Assembly: GCA_036924085.1 (NCBI GenBank)
Contig: JAVGWX010000007.1
Coordinates: 75,578,448 to 75,642,447 of the forward strand
Reading direction: 5' to 3'
DNA from: Ariolimax columbianus
Taxonomy: Eukaryota > Mollusca > Gastropoda > Stylommatophora > Arionidae
Length of the DNA stretch: 64,000 nt
Shown: positions 45,679 to 57,100 of the stretch, piece after piece
How the letters are laid out: every line of letters begins with the position of its first letter
Numbering within the stretch: the first letter of the stretch is position 1
Notes under the pieces: generated by a model
Databases searched by the model: none
What the model saw: only the letters and a program-made list of their open reading frames with translations
What the model was told of the DNA's origin: nothing
Program-made: the position numbers and the translations under genes

Positions 45679-47590
45679 CATTCTAGACCTTTGTGATAAA
45701 AGAAGGTCACTGAAAAAACACAATCACCCACCGGAGGAGGTCGGCAGTTATAAAGAGGTCAAGAAAGCCATAAAACAAAAGATGAGAGAGGCGAAAGAAG
45801 CGTGGATATGTGAGCAATGCACAAACATCAAAGAGAGACTAAACAGAAATGATGCTAAAGGAGCATACAAGGTGGTCAAAGAACTGGTAACACCAAGACA
45901 AAGCAGGAACCTTATGATCCATGATAAAAGCGGCAAGTGCCTTATTGGGGAAAATGACGTACTGGCACGTTGGACAGAGTACTTCTGAGCTATATAACTA
46001 TGAAGGAGGAAACAAACCCGAAAAAACAGTTCCCCCAACACCAACAAATATAGAGGATAACCAACTGATAACGAAGGATGAGGTAATTGCAGCGGAAAAG
46101 ACATTGAGAAGAGGGAAGGCGGCCGACGTGGACAATATACCAACAGAGCTCTTACAAGCAGGTGGAGAGGTAGTGGTGGAAGGCCTGACACGCATCTGCA
46201 ACAAAATATGGGCGACAGGAAAATGGCCGGACTTCTGGACGAAATTAATAGTTATACCGTTACATAAGTCTGGAAACCTAAAGCTGTGCCAAAATTAAAG
46301 AACAATAAGCCTTATCAGCCAACCTAGCAAGGTCATGCTTAGATTAATCCTAAACCGATTGAAACCCCAAGCAGAGAACATCATTGCCGAGGAGCAAGCA
46401 GGGTTCAGACAGGGAAGAAGCACTACAGAACAGATATTTAATTTAAGGCTGCTAAGCGAGAAATATCTAGAACAGCAGCAAACACTGTATCATGTGTTTG
46501 TGGATTTTAAGAAGGCGTTTGATAGGGTATGGCATAAAGCGCTTTGGGCAACCATGAGGATATATAATATTATAACGGTCCTTGAACACCTGTATGACAA
46601 GGCGTCTAGCGTAATTCTTGTGAATGGGAGGCGAGGGGACTGGTTTCGCACATCAGTTGGTGTGAGAAAGGGGTGTACACTCTCTCCAACTCTTTTCAAT
46701 ATATTCCTGGAAGGAATTATGAGTGAGGCACTTGGAGGTCACGTTGGTACTGTCAAGATAGAGGGCCGAACGATTACCAACCTTCGTTTTACAGATGATA
46801 TCGACGGGTTGGCGGGTTCAGAAGCAGAACTCCAGGAATGGGTCAGAAGGTTCGATGAAACAGCTCTTGACTATGGTATGGAGATTAATGCTGGAAAGAC
46901 AAAATTAATGACCAACAACGCCATGGGCTTCAACAGCAGGATAAAAGCTAACAGTCAGGAACTCAAAGTGGTCGACCGTTTTAAATATCTTGGATCGATT
47001 GTCAGTGATGAAGGATCAAAATGTGAGGTGTTGGCCAGAATAGCACAAACAACAGCGGCGCTTGCACGGCGTAACAAAATCTGGCAAGATAAACGGTTAG
47101 CACTACACATGAAAATCAGATTAATGCGTACACTGGTCCTGTCAATATTCCTCTATGCGTGTGAGACATGGACAGTTACAGCTGACCTTCAACGAAGGAT
47201 ACAGGCCTTGGAGATGAGATGTTTCCGAAAACTTTTAAACGTCACGTACAAAGATTGAGTTACAAATGAGGAAATTTGAGATAGAATTACAACAGTAATA
47301 AGGCCTTTCGAAGACTTCTTGGCAACTGTCAAAAGAAGGAAATTCACTTGGTACGGTCACATATTGAGATCAAATGGTCTTGCAAATACAATCCTCCACG
47401 GAAAGATGCATGGCAGACGACGAAGAGCCCGGGACAAAAAGAGATGGGAGGACAACATAAAAGAATGGACCAGTTTCCGACCAGAAGAGTCACAGGCAGC
47501 GGCATCTGACAGAGAGGGGTGGCGTGGGATTGTAAGGATGTCTTCATGTGTGCCCCAGCGACCTTACCGGTTACGGGATGACCTGACCTG
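45679..47590 (+). mobile_element. RTE-type LINE (subfamily A), 1.9 kb, 5'-truncated
   Basis: This is the longest RTE copy in the window. It starts inside the linker before RT (LCDKRRSLKKHNHPPEEVGS), crosses a frameshift near 45985 and a stop at about 46296, then stays open for 307 codons (46335-47258): EEQAGFRQGRSTTEQIFNLR, VDFKKAFDRVWHKALWA, SVGVRKGCTLSPTLFN and LRFTDDIDGLAG, where the active site reads FTDD instead of the usual F/YADD. After an in-frame stop at 47256 the C-terminus RRKFTWYGHILRSNGLANTI follows. The 3' end is TTACGGGATGACCTGACCTG. ATAGTGA occurs on both sides (45672-45678 and 47591-47597) and may be the target duplication. The endonuclease is absent. Confidence 0.9.
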
Positions 47591-48092
47591 ATAGTGATAC
47601 TTGGGTATTTCAGGGTAGTGCCCCTTGTGTGCCTATTAAATTCTATTTTCTATCTCTCCGTTCAGTCAATTCTGCAGGAACATAAGCCTATGTTAGTCTA
47701 ACAAACATGAATGGAATGGGGACATAGTCAATCTCTGCATTCATTTCACTTTTTTACATTTAATAAATTAGTACTCTATTGGTTTACCGTCCCATACAAA
47801 ATCTTTTCAGTCAGTTCATAAATCATAGCCTATGACTCTCATGCTTACACAGGTACACCAACATATTTATTTTATCACTCCACTTTTATCTCTCACAAGA
47901 TGCAATCTCCATTCTTTAGTTCTACCAGTTTCTCTTCATCACACATTCCTTTGTCCCTGCAGGATTTTTGTCAACATCTGACAGTGTGTACTAAAGGTCA
48001 ATTTTCTGAGCACATGTACAATCTGATTCTTACATTCAATTCTTTCAAAAATCAGCAAAATCAAGAGTCCTGTAAATGTAACTTCCACTACA
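47591..48092. other. Unassigned stretch
   Basis: Nothing recognised. Confidence 0.4.
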
Positions 48093-48590
48093 ATGTACAC
48101 TACTGACATAACAAGCATCCATACAACCCTGTGCAAATTGCAGCTTAGATGGATTGGCCATGTTGTCCGCATGTCAGATGAGCGTCTTCCAAAGAAAATA
48201 TTCTATGGTGCCCTTGAGTCCGGCAAGCGAGTTCGTGGTGGCCAAATAAAACGTTACAAAGACACTTTGAAAGTCTCACTGAAGAACTAACATTGACACC
48301 TGATAATTGGGAGAACATTGCTGCTGATCACTCTGCCTGTCATAGTAAAATCTCTTCTGGCACAGCACATATGGAGCAGTCAATCAAGGAAGCTGTTCAG
48401 AGACGAGCGACATGAAAGGCAAGAGACGAGTTGCCTCCGTCTGATGGTCAGACAGTGTTTCTCTGTCCTCAGTGTGACATACGCTTGCAGGCCCAGATTG
48501 GTTTGATCAGCATCCTACGAAGCAAATCCAAGATTGACAGATGACAATGTGGCCTTCTTCGGAAAAGATGGACAAACAACAACACCCCCT
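48093..48590 (+). mobile_element. LINE C-terminal fragment with finger motif
   Basis: LCKLQLRWIGHVVRMSDERL, PKKIFYGALESGKRVRGGQI and KRYKDTLKVSLKN are in one frame; after shifts, FLCPQCDIRLQAQIGLIS (about 48465-48515) forms the start of a C2H2 finger. Best-preserved example of this C-terminal module in the window. Confidence 0.85.
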
Positions 48591-49005
48591 TTTTGAATAC
48601 AATCCAGAAGAGGGACGACTGAAATCAAGGAAAAGTTTTCTTCAAACTGTACAGTTCAGAAACCTGAGCAAAACTACACCAAAAAATGGTGTCAAAGATA
48701 TGTTGAGGAATGGATGGAAACCAAAGAAGAACTTGCAATAGGGCATAATATGCCATACCTTGTGCGGAGTGCCCTGAACAGATTATGAATGGAATTGTCC
48801 AGGTGTAGATCGAACTTGAAAAAATGGGGATATGCAAACAATAATTTCTGCAAATGCGGAGCCATCCAACATCTGTATAACTGCCCAAGTACACAAGAAC
48901 CATGTTCTTTGGCAGATCTCATGGGAGTAGATGAAAGAGCTTTCAGAGCAGCTAATTTCTAATCCAATACTTTGTGAGGTTGCCGAACACAGAAAGTAAG
49001 TAAGT
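48591..49005 (+). mobile_element. LINE-like C-terminal fragment, CxCG module
   Basis: NLKKWGYANNNFCKCGAIQH followed by LYNCPSTQEPCSLADLM (48810-48920) has the KWG...C-x-CG...C-P arrangement common at the end of retroelement polyproteins. It follows directly on the previous fragment but belongs to a different family. Confidence 0.55.
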
Positions 49006-49389
49006 AATTAAGTAGAACCAACATCACTGTACCAATAGTCACTTTCAGAAGATTTGGAAGGATATGTTCGTAGACGGTTCCTGTAAGTCATTGACTGTAT
49101 ATACTTCTGCTCTGCTCTCTCAAGCACTCCCTCCAACTTGATTTATATTTTATTCTGAACTCCCGTAGTCTCAGCATGGCTGATTCCTTTATTACAAAAG
49201 TGTCATCAGAAAATACACCCCCCCCCCCCCCCCCCACAACTAACATATTTAATGTTCTAACTATGGGTTTCCATACCAGGTGACAACTAAAATATCTAGG
49301 CCAAAGCACCAACCCTTTCAAGTACCTTTACACACAAAAATCCATTTAAACATAAAGCTTTTCATTAATAAGATGTTTACAAATACTTT

Positions 49390-49570
49390 TCAAAGTGTAA
49401 TACTAACCTCGACAATAAATTTAAGTGTATCGATTAAAATATTCCACCATAAGGGAAGATCCTCTTCAACTCTGTGATCAGCTCTTGGTGATTTACGAGA
49501 TGATTTTGAATGAGTATCTTTTTCACTTTGATGTCGTGTGGAACCACCATCCATTTCTTCATAGTAATAT
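49390..49570 (-). CDS. C6orf120: UPF0669 protein, last exon (charged region and hydrophobic C-terminus)
   Basis: Acceptor TTGTCACCAG, then A|TAT TAC TAT giving KYYYEEMDGGSTRHQSEKD, a basic Ser-rich stretch and EEDLPLWWNILIDTLKFIVE. The frame ends VSITL and TGA at 49390-49392. GAG|GTTAGT at about 49401-49410 could be a further donor: family members end in a short aliphatic-Phe tail right after this Glu, so a tiny terminal exon further downstream is possible. Confidence 0.85.
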
Positions 49571-52500
49571 CTGGTGACAAGATAGTCCACTCTAAGTTTC
49601 ATGCAGTATGTAAATTAGCAGATTTGTTACATAAACAGCAGATTCCCAGGTGCAAAAGGTATGAAGTATAAACACATTCTCCCTGGCTCAACACATAATG
49701 TATAAACAAACGCTCTCAGATGCAACAGATATACTTCTTCTTCTTCTTCTGCGTACACAGTCAGACAGTAACCATTATTTTCTCGAAAAAAGCGGCGGTC
49801 ATCCTGAGACTCTCGCCACAACCATAGAGCTTGTCTTGCAGTTCCACTGGCAATGGCCACATCTGCTCTCTCTGATCCTCATATGTCGGGCAGTTCTGCA
49901 GCAGATGTTCAGTGGTCATTTTACCAGTACCGCAAGGGCATTCGTCGGTACACCCTATCTTCAATTTGTTGAAAAGGTGGTACCTCAGTCTGTTGTGGCC
50001 AGTGCGAAGTCTGAAGACAACGACCTGCTCTCTTCGGTTCAACTGGTAATAGGCATCGTTTTTGGTGTAACCAGTATGTTCGGTTTCCCATTTGGACATG
50101 TACCTGGCTTTGATAAGCCGTTTTGACTCTTCGTACGTCATACTGGTATCTATTTGTGGTAGCCTTGCACCTTCTTTTGCCAGTCTGTCTGCCTCCTCTT
50201 TGCCTTGGATGTTGCAGTGTGACGGAACCCACTGTACCACTACCCTTTTTGGTGCGGACTGCTGGCACAGTTTGCAGAGTGCTGCTCTTAAGTCATTAAG
50301 CTCAGTGTTTTTCTGGCTTTTTAGCGCTGTGACTACTTCGAGAGCATCTGTCAGCAGGACTATATGGCTCTCATTTTCACTGTGTGTTACCATTTCTTCC
50401 ACTGCCGCCCTCAGTGCCTCTGCCTCTGAAATTGCTTGTGTACTTACCAGTAGCGAATGACAGTGTTATTTTTCTGCCATTTGGTAGGTTCAGGAATGCT
50501 CCTGCCCCTCCGTTCTGTGTAGTGTTTGTTACAGAACCGTCGGTGTATGCATGGGTCCAGTCCATGCTTGGGTAGCTTTTCGTTATGAAGCTTAGGGTAG
50601 TGTCTCTCCTTTCTTTTTCACTCTGGCAGTTTTTGTTTGCAATACCTGGTATATTTTCTACCACCTCTGGAAATATATCCTGCCTCCAAGTAGGTTTTCG
50701 TACAGTAGTGATGGGTTTTGGTGTTGTTAGTGCGTTTATGGGATCTTCGTGCATCTTTGCTTTGGCTATTTCTGCAAAGTTTCTCCGCTTTAGTTTCCCA
50801 TTTCCCAAATTGTTTAGTCTCTGGTACATTGGATGGTCCGTCAGTCTTCGGAGTTTCTCTGACTGCAGCTGGGCTCTGCAGTCTCTTCTATCGGTCATGG
50901 ATTGCAGTTTTGTAATCTTTTCAAGTTCTACAATTGGCGTTGACTTCATGCCACCTGTTATAATTCTCATGGCTTGATTTTGAAGTTTGTTAACTTTATC
51001 GAAGTTCGCCTTCGCTGCTGTTGTCCATGCCGCAATGCCATACTCGAGAACTGGTCTCACTCTTCCAGTGTACAGTTTCTTTAGTATGCCTTCGTCTGCT
51101 CCCCAGCTTGTGCCAGCAAGTTTCCTCATGATCGCCATTCTTTCTCTGGCTTTCATTCGGTTTCTCTCAATCTGACTTTTCCATGTCATGCGCCGATCAA
51201 ATGTGACTCCCAGATAGGTTGGGTTGTCGTTTGGCTGCAGGATTTTGCCATTTAGGCTTAATTTGGTACTTTGGGGTTTTAATGAGAGCGAGAATATTGT
51301 GCACGTGGTTTTCTCCTCGTTTATTTTGACCAGCCATGAGTTCGCCCACTCTTCCAGCGATGTTAGGGCCGTTTGCATCCGATTTCTTGCTATGGTGAGA
51401 TTCTTTTCAGAGGTCCACATAGCCAGATCGTCTGCAAACATTGAGCTATGGACTCTTCTTGGTATATTCTCTGTAATATCGTTTATATATACCAGGAAGA
51501 GTGTGGGTGACAATACTCTCCCTTGGGGTACTCCCTGCTCGAGTGTCACCTTTTTGCTCATCTGCCCTTGTACTTGGACTCTGGCCGTTCTTTGTTTGAG
51601 GTAGTGGTTGATCCACTTGTACATCTTCCCACAGACATCACTTCTTCTTAGCTTGACTCTAAGTCCATCCTTCCAGACTTTGTCAAATGCCTTTTCCAGA
51701 TCCACCCAAACAGCTACTGTGTGTTTCTGTGCCTGGTAGGCATCTTCTATCTCCTGGGCTATGAGGATGACCTGGTCCTCAGTGGATCTGTGCTGTCTAA
51801 AGCCGGCTTGCTGTGGAATTAGTATTCGTTTTTCTTCCAGATGCCACATCAGTCTGGTGTTTATCATCCGTTCCATCAGCTTGCCGACACAGCTCAGTAG
51901 GCTTATGGGCCTGTATCCATTCGGATCTGTTTTGTCCTTTCCTGTTTTTGGTACTGGTACCAGTATTGCATCTTTCCATGCCTGGGGTACAATACCCCTT
52001 TTCCAGCTTTGGTTCAGGACTGATAGTAGTTTTTTCTTCGCTGTTTGGCCCAGCCCCATCAGCATTTCGTTTGTTATCCCGTCTTTTCCGGGAGATTTCC
52101 TTTTCTTTAGTGTTCTCATAGCCTCTTCCATTTCGCGCATTGTTAGTTTGGCCATCATGTGCTCTTCAGGAGCCGTATTTATGTTTTCGTGACCCTTTAG
52201 CTCTTCGCTAATGTCTGTATGCTTATCTGCAGGGACCTCGATGTGGTTTGCTCTGGCATAGTGATCGACAAAGGCGTTTGCGGCTTTCTTACCTGTGATC
52301 AAGTTCTCGCCCTGCTTGATAGTGATTTGTTTATTTGACGGGGTTTCGTCATTCATGGCTCTGACTAGCTTCCATAGCTTGTTCCCTTCTTTGTCCAGGT
52401 TTAAACTTTCCGTTTTATTTTTCCAACTTTCTCTTGCTGTTTGCTTGAGAGTGTGTTTGTACTTCGCCGCCGCGGCTTTGAGGGCGATGTTTGCCTCCAT

Positions 52501-54071
52501 GGATTTATCTCGTTCTGCCATGTTCCTAGCATTTGTTACTGCATCTTCCACTTTCTGTAACTCATCATTCCAGTAGGGCTTATAGTTTTTCCTGGCTCCT
52601 CTTGGGATGGTTTCAGTGGCGGCTTGCATTATTGCCTTGCTTAGGCTCTCTACCATGGGCTTCATTTTGGTGTTTCGTGTGTTGATGGTTTCACACAGCC
52701 CATCTGTCAGGATTGCAAATCTGTCCCAGTCGGCTCGTTTGTAATTCCAACGTGGGAGCGGTTTTGTTTCCTGTGGGCCTACTTCCATGTCAATGGTTAG
52801 CCTGATCGGCCTGTGGTCGCTACCTGCCAGTTGGTTTAGCACCTGGCGGTCTATTTTATAGTGTATGTCCTGTGTGGAGAAGGCCAAATCTGGAGTCGAG
52901 GTGGTATGCCATGTTCTTGAATAGAAGCTAGGGCTATCCTCCGGCCTATTGATTAGGGAGAGATTTGCATCTATCTCCCAATCTTCCACTTCGTCACCTC
53001 TGCTGTCTGTGTCAGAGTATCCCCATCTCTCCGAGTGGCTGTTGAAATCTCCAACTACTATGCAGTTGGAGTCTCTGACCTCCATACTCGAGAGCGATAG
53101 GTCTCTGTTTGGTGGTCCGTACAGATTGAAAATGCGGAGCTTCGTCTCTTGAGCCATTATGTCAACTCCTACAATTTCTGCTTGTCCGGTGTGATTGACA
53201 GGTACCGCGCTACTCGGTATGCTGTTTCTGGTCAGTATCAGGACCCCTCCTTTGTGGCCTTCTCTATCTAGACGGAAGGTCTGGTATCCTCTGATTGAGA
53301 ATTTATGGTTATTGTTGAGGTGCGTTTCCTGGATACATGCCACGTCAATCTTACCTTCATGCAGGTGGTGTGTTAGGGAAAGTTTTTTGTTAATGACTCC
53401 CTCCGCATTCCACTGTAGTATTTTGAGGGTCTTGAGGTTTTGGCCAATAGACGTTGCCCCATAGCCATGTGCCTTGACTCAACAGATATACAATATAAAC
53501 ACATTCTCCCACTAAACATATGAATGATGTGAATACACTTTCTTATGTTTAACGAGCATACTTTAAAATATGTGACAAATATTCTCTGGTGAAACATACA
53601 CACAAAAAAGATTTATAAAAACATACTCTCGGAAATGTCAAACATATTATATCTAAATTTGATTTGAATCATGAAATCACTAGAAATAATAAGTAACAAA
53701 ATGTACAATATAGTTGTATAATATATTTAGTGTTACAGCTAGATTCTGCTCTGATCTATTTAAATCCAAATCACAAATACATGTGAAGGCAATCCAAAAA
53801 AACAGATATTGGCACCAGGGATGAAGTGTTGCCAACATCCTTCTACCAAGTCTCAGAAGTATTTTTTTTAAGATGGGTAACAAATTCCATTTTTCATTGC
53901 CAAGCCTCTCATTAGCTGCAGTCTTGTACCCATTTACAGTACTTACGTAGGCCTTCTCTATAAGGTGTAGGATCCAATGCAATATATGACCATGTTCCCT
54001 AATATTTAAAAGTGATCTGTTCTCTTAGTCGCTCCTCTTTTAACCCTTGGGGATGTAGAGGTCTTTTTCTT

Positions 54072-54132
<61 letters not shown>

Positions 54133-57100
54133 TTGCAATCGAGTATGCAGACAAACAGGTAGCTGGCCTGTTATCTTTTACATGATGGAGCGGTCTTCAT
54201 GTAGGCCATTATTGGGTAGGAATTGGCATTACCTTTGAAATTGTTGCCCGAACAGCGTCTAACAGTTTGCTCTTTACAATGTTCTTCTTCTTCTTCTTCT
54301 GCGTACACAGTCAGACAGTAACCATTATTTTTTCGAAAAAAGCGGCGGTCATCCTGAGACTCTCGCCACTACCATAGAGCTTGTCTTGCAGTTCCACTGG
54401 CAATGGCCACATCTGCTCTCTCTGATCCTCGTATGTCGGGCAGTTCTGCAGCAGATGTTCAGTGGTCATTTTACCAGTACCGCACGGGCATTCGTCGGTA
54501 CACCCTATCTTCAATTTGTTGAAGAGGTGGTACCTCAGTCTGTTGTGGCCAGTGCGAAGTCTGAAGACAACGACCTGCTCTCTTCGGTTCAACTGGTAAT
54601 AGGCATCGTTTTTGGTGTAACCAGTATGTTCGGTTTCCCATTTGGACATGTACCTGGCTTTGATAAGCCGTTTTGACTCTTCGTACGTCATACTGGTATC
54701 TATTTGTGGTAGCCTTGCACCTTCTTTTGCCAGTCTGTCTGCCTCCTCGTTGCCTTGGATGTTGCAGTGTGACGGAACCCACTGTACCACTACCCTTTTT
54801 GGTGCGGACTGTTGGCACAGTTTGCAGAGTGCTGCTCTTAAGTCATTAAGCTCAGTGTTTTTCTGGCTTTTTAGCGCTGTGACTACTTCGAGAGCATCTG
54901 TCAGCAGGACTATATGGCTCTCATTTTCACTGTGTGTTGCCATTTCTTCCACTGCCGCCCTCAGTGCCTCTGCCTCTGCTCTGAAATTGCTCGTGTACTT
55001 ACCAGTAGCGAATGACAGTGTTATTTTTCTGCCATTTGGTAGGTTCAGGAATGCTCCTGCCCCTCCGTTCTGTGTAGTGTTTGTTACAGAACCGTCGGTG
55101 TATGCATGGGTCCAGTCCATGCTTGGGTAGCTTTTCGTTATGAAGCTTAGGGTAGTGTCTCTCCTTTCTTTTTCGGTCTGGCAGTTTTTGTTTGCAATAC
55201 CTGGTATATTTTCTACCACCTCTGGAAATATATCCTGCCTCCAAGTAGGTTTTCGTACAGTATTGATGGGTTTTGGTGTTGTTAGTGCGTTTATGGGATC
55301 TTCGTGCATCTTTGCTTTGGCTATTTCTGCAAAGTTTCTCCGCTTTAGTTTCCCAGTTCCCAGATTGCTTAGCCTCTGGTACATTGGATGGTCCGTCAGT
55401 CTTCGGAGTTTCTCTGACTGCAGCTGGGCTCTGCAGTCTCTTCTGTCGGTCATGGATTGCAGTTTTGTAATCTTTTCAAGTTCTACAATTGGCGTTGACT
55501 TCATGCCACCTGTTATGATTCTCATGGCTTGGTTTTGAAGTTTGTTAACTTTATCGAAGTTCGCCTTCGCTGCTGTTGTCCATGCCGCGATGCCATACTC
55601 GAGAACTGGTCTCACTCTTCCAGTGTACAGTTTCTTTAGTATGCCTTCGTCTGCTCCCCAGCTTGTGCCAGCAAGTTTCCTCATGATCGCCATTCTTTCT
55701 CTGGCTTTCATTCGGTTTCTCTCAATCTGACTTTTCCATGTCATGCGCCGATCAAATGTGACTCCCAGATAGGTTAGGTTGTCGTTTGGCTGCAGGATTT
55801 TGCCATTTAGGCTTAGTTTGGTACTTTGGGGTTTTAATGAGAGCGAGAATATTGTGCACGTGGTTTTCTCCTCGTTTATTTTGACCAGCCATGAGTTCGC
55901 CCACTCTTCCAGCGATGTTAGGGCCGTTTGCATCCGATTTCTTGCTATGGTGAGATTCTTTTCAGAGGTCCACATAGCCAGATCGTCTGCAAACATTGAG
56001 CTATGGACTCTTCTTGGTATATTCTCTGTAATATCGTTTATATATACCAGGAAGAGTGTGGGTGACAGTACTCCCCCTTGGGGTACTCCCTGCTCGAGTG
56101 TCACCTTTTTGCTCATCTGCCCTTGTACTTGGACTCTGGCCGTTCTTTGTTTGAGGTAGTGGTTGATCCACTTGTACATCTTCCCACAAACATCACTTCT
56201 TCTTAGCTTGACTCTAAGTCCATCCTTCCAGACTTTGTCAAATGCCTTTTCCAGATCCACCCAAACAGCTACTGTGTGTTTCTGTGCCTGGTAGGCATCT
56301 TCTATCTCTTGGGCTATGAGGATGACCTGGTCCTCAGTGGATCTGTGCTGTCTAAAGCCGGCTTGCTGTGGAATTAGTATTCGTTTTTCTTCCAGATGCC
56401 ACATCAGTCTGGTGTTTATCATCCGTTCCATCAGCTTGCCGACACAGCTCAGTAGGCTTATGGGCCTGTATCCATTCGGATCTGTTTTGTCCTTTCCTGT
56501 TTTTGGTACTGGTACCAGTATTGCATCTTTCCATGCCTGGGGTACAATACCCCTTTTCCAGCTTTGGTTCAGGACTGATAGTAGTTTTTTCTTCGCTGTT
56601 TGGCCCAGCCCCATCAGCATTTCGTTTGTTATCCCGTCTTTTCTGGGAGATTTCCTTCTCTTTAGTGTTCTCATAGCCTCTTCCATTTCGCGCATTGTTA
56701 GTTTGGCCATCATGTGCTCTTCAGGAGCCGTATTTATGTTTTCGTGCCCCTTTAGCTCTTCGCTAATGTCTGTATGCTTATCTGCAGGGACCTCGATGTG
56801 GTTTGCTCTGGCATAGTGATCGACAAAGGCGTTTGCGGCTTTCTTACCTGTGATCAAGTTCTCGCCTTGCTTGATAGTAATTTGTTTATTTGACGGGGTT
56901 TCGTCGTTCATGGCTCTGACTAGCTTCCATAGCTTGTTCCCTTCTTTGTCCAGGTTTAAACTTTCCGTTTTATTTTTCCAACTTTCTCTTGCTGTTTGCT
57001 TGAGAGTGTGTTTGTACTTCGCCGCGGCGGCTTTGAGGGCGATGTTTGCCTCCACGGATTTTTCTCGTTCTGCCATGTTCCTAGCAATTGTTACTGCATC

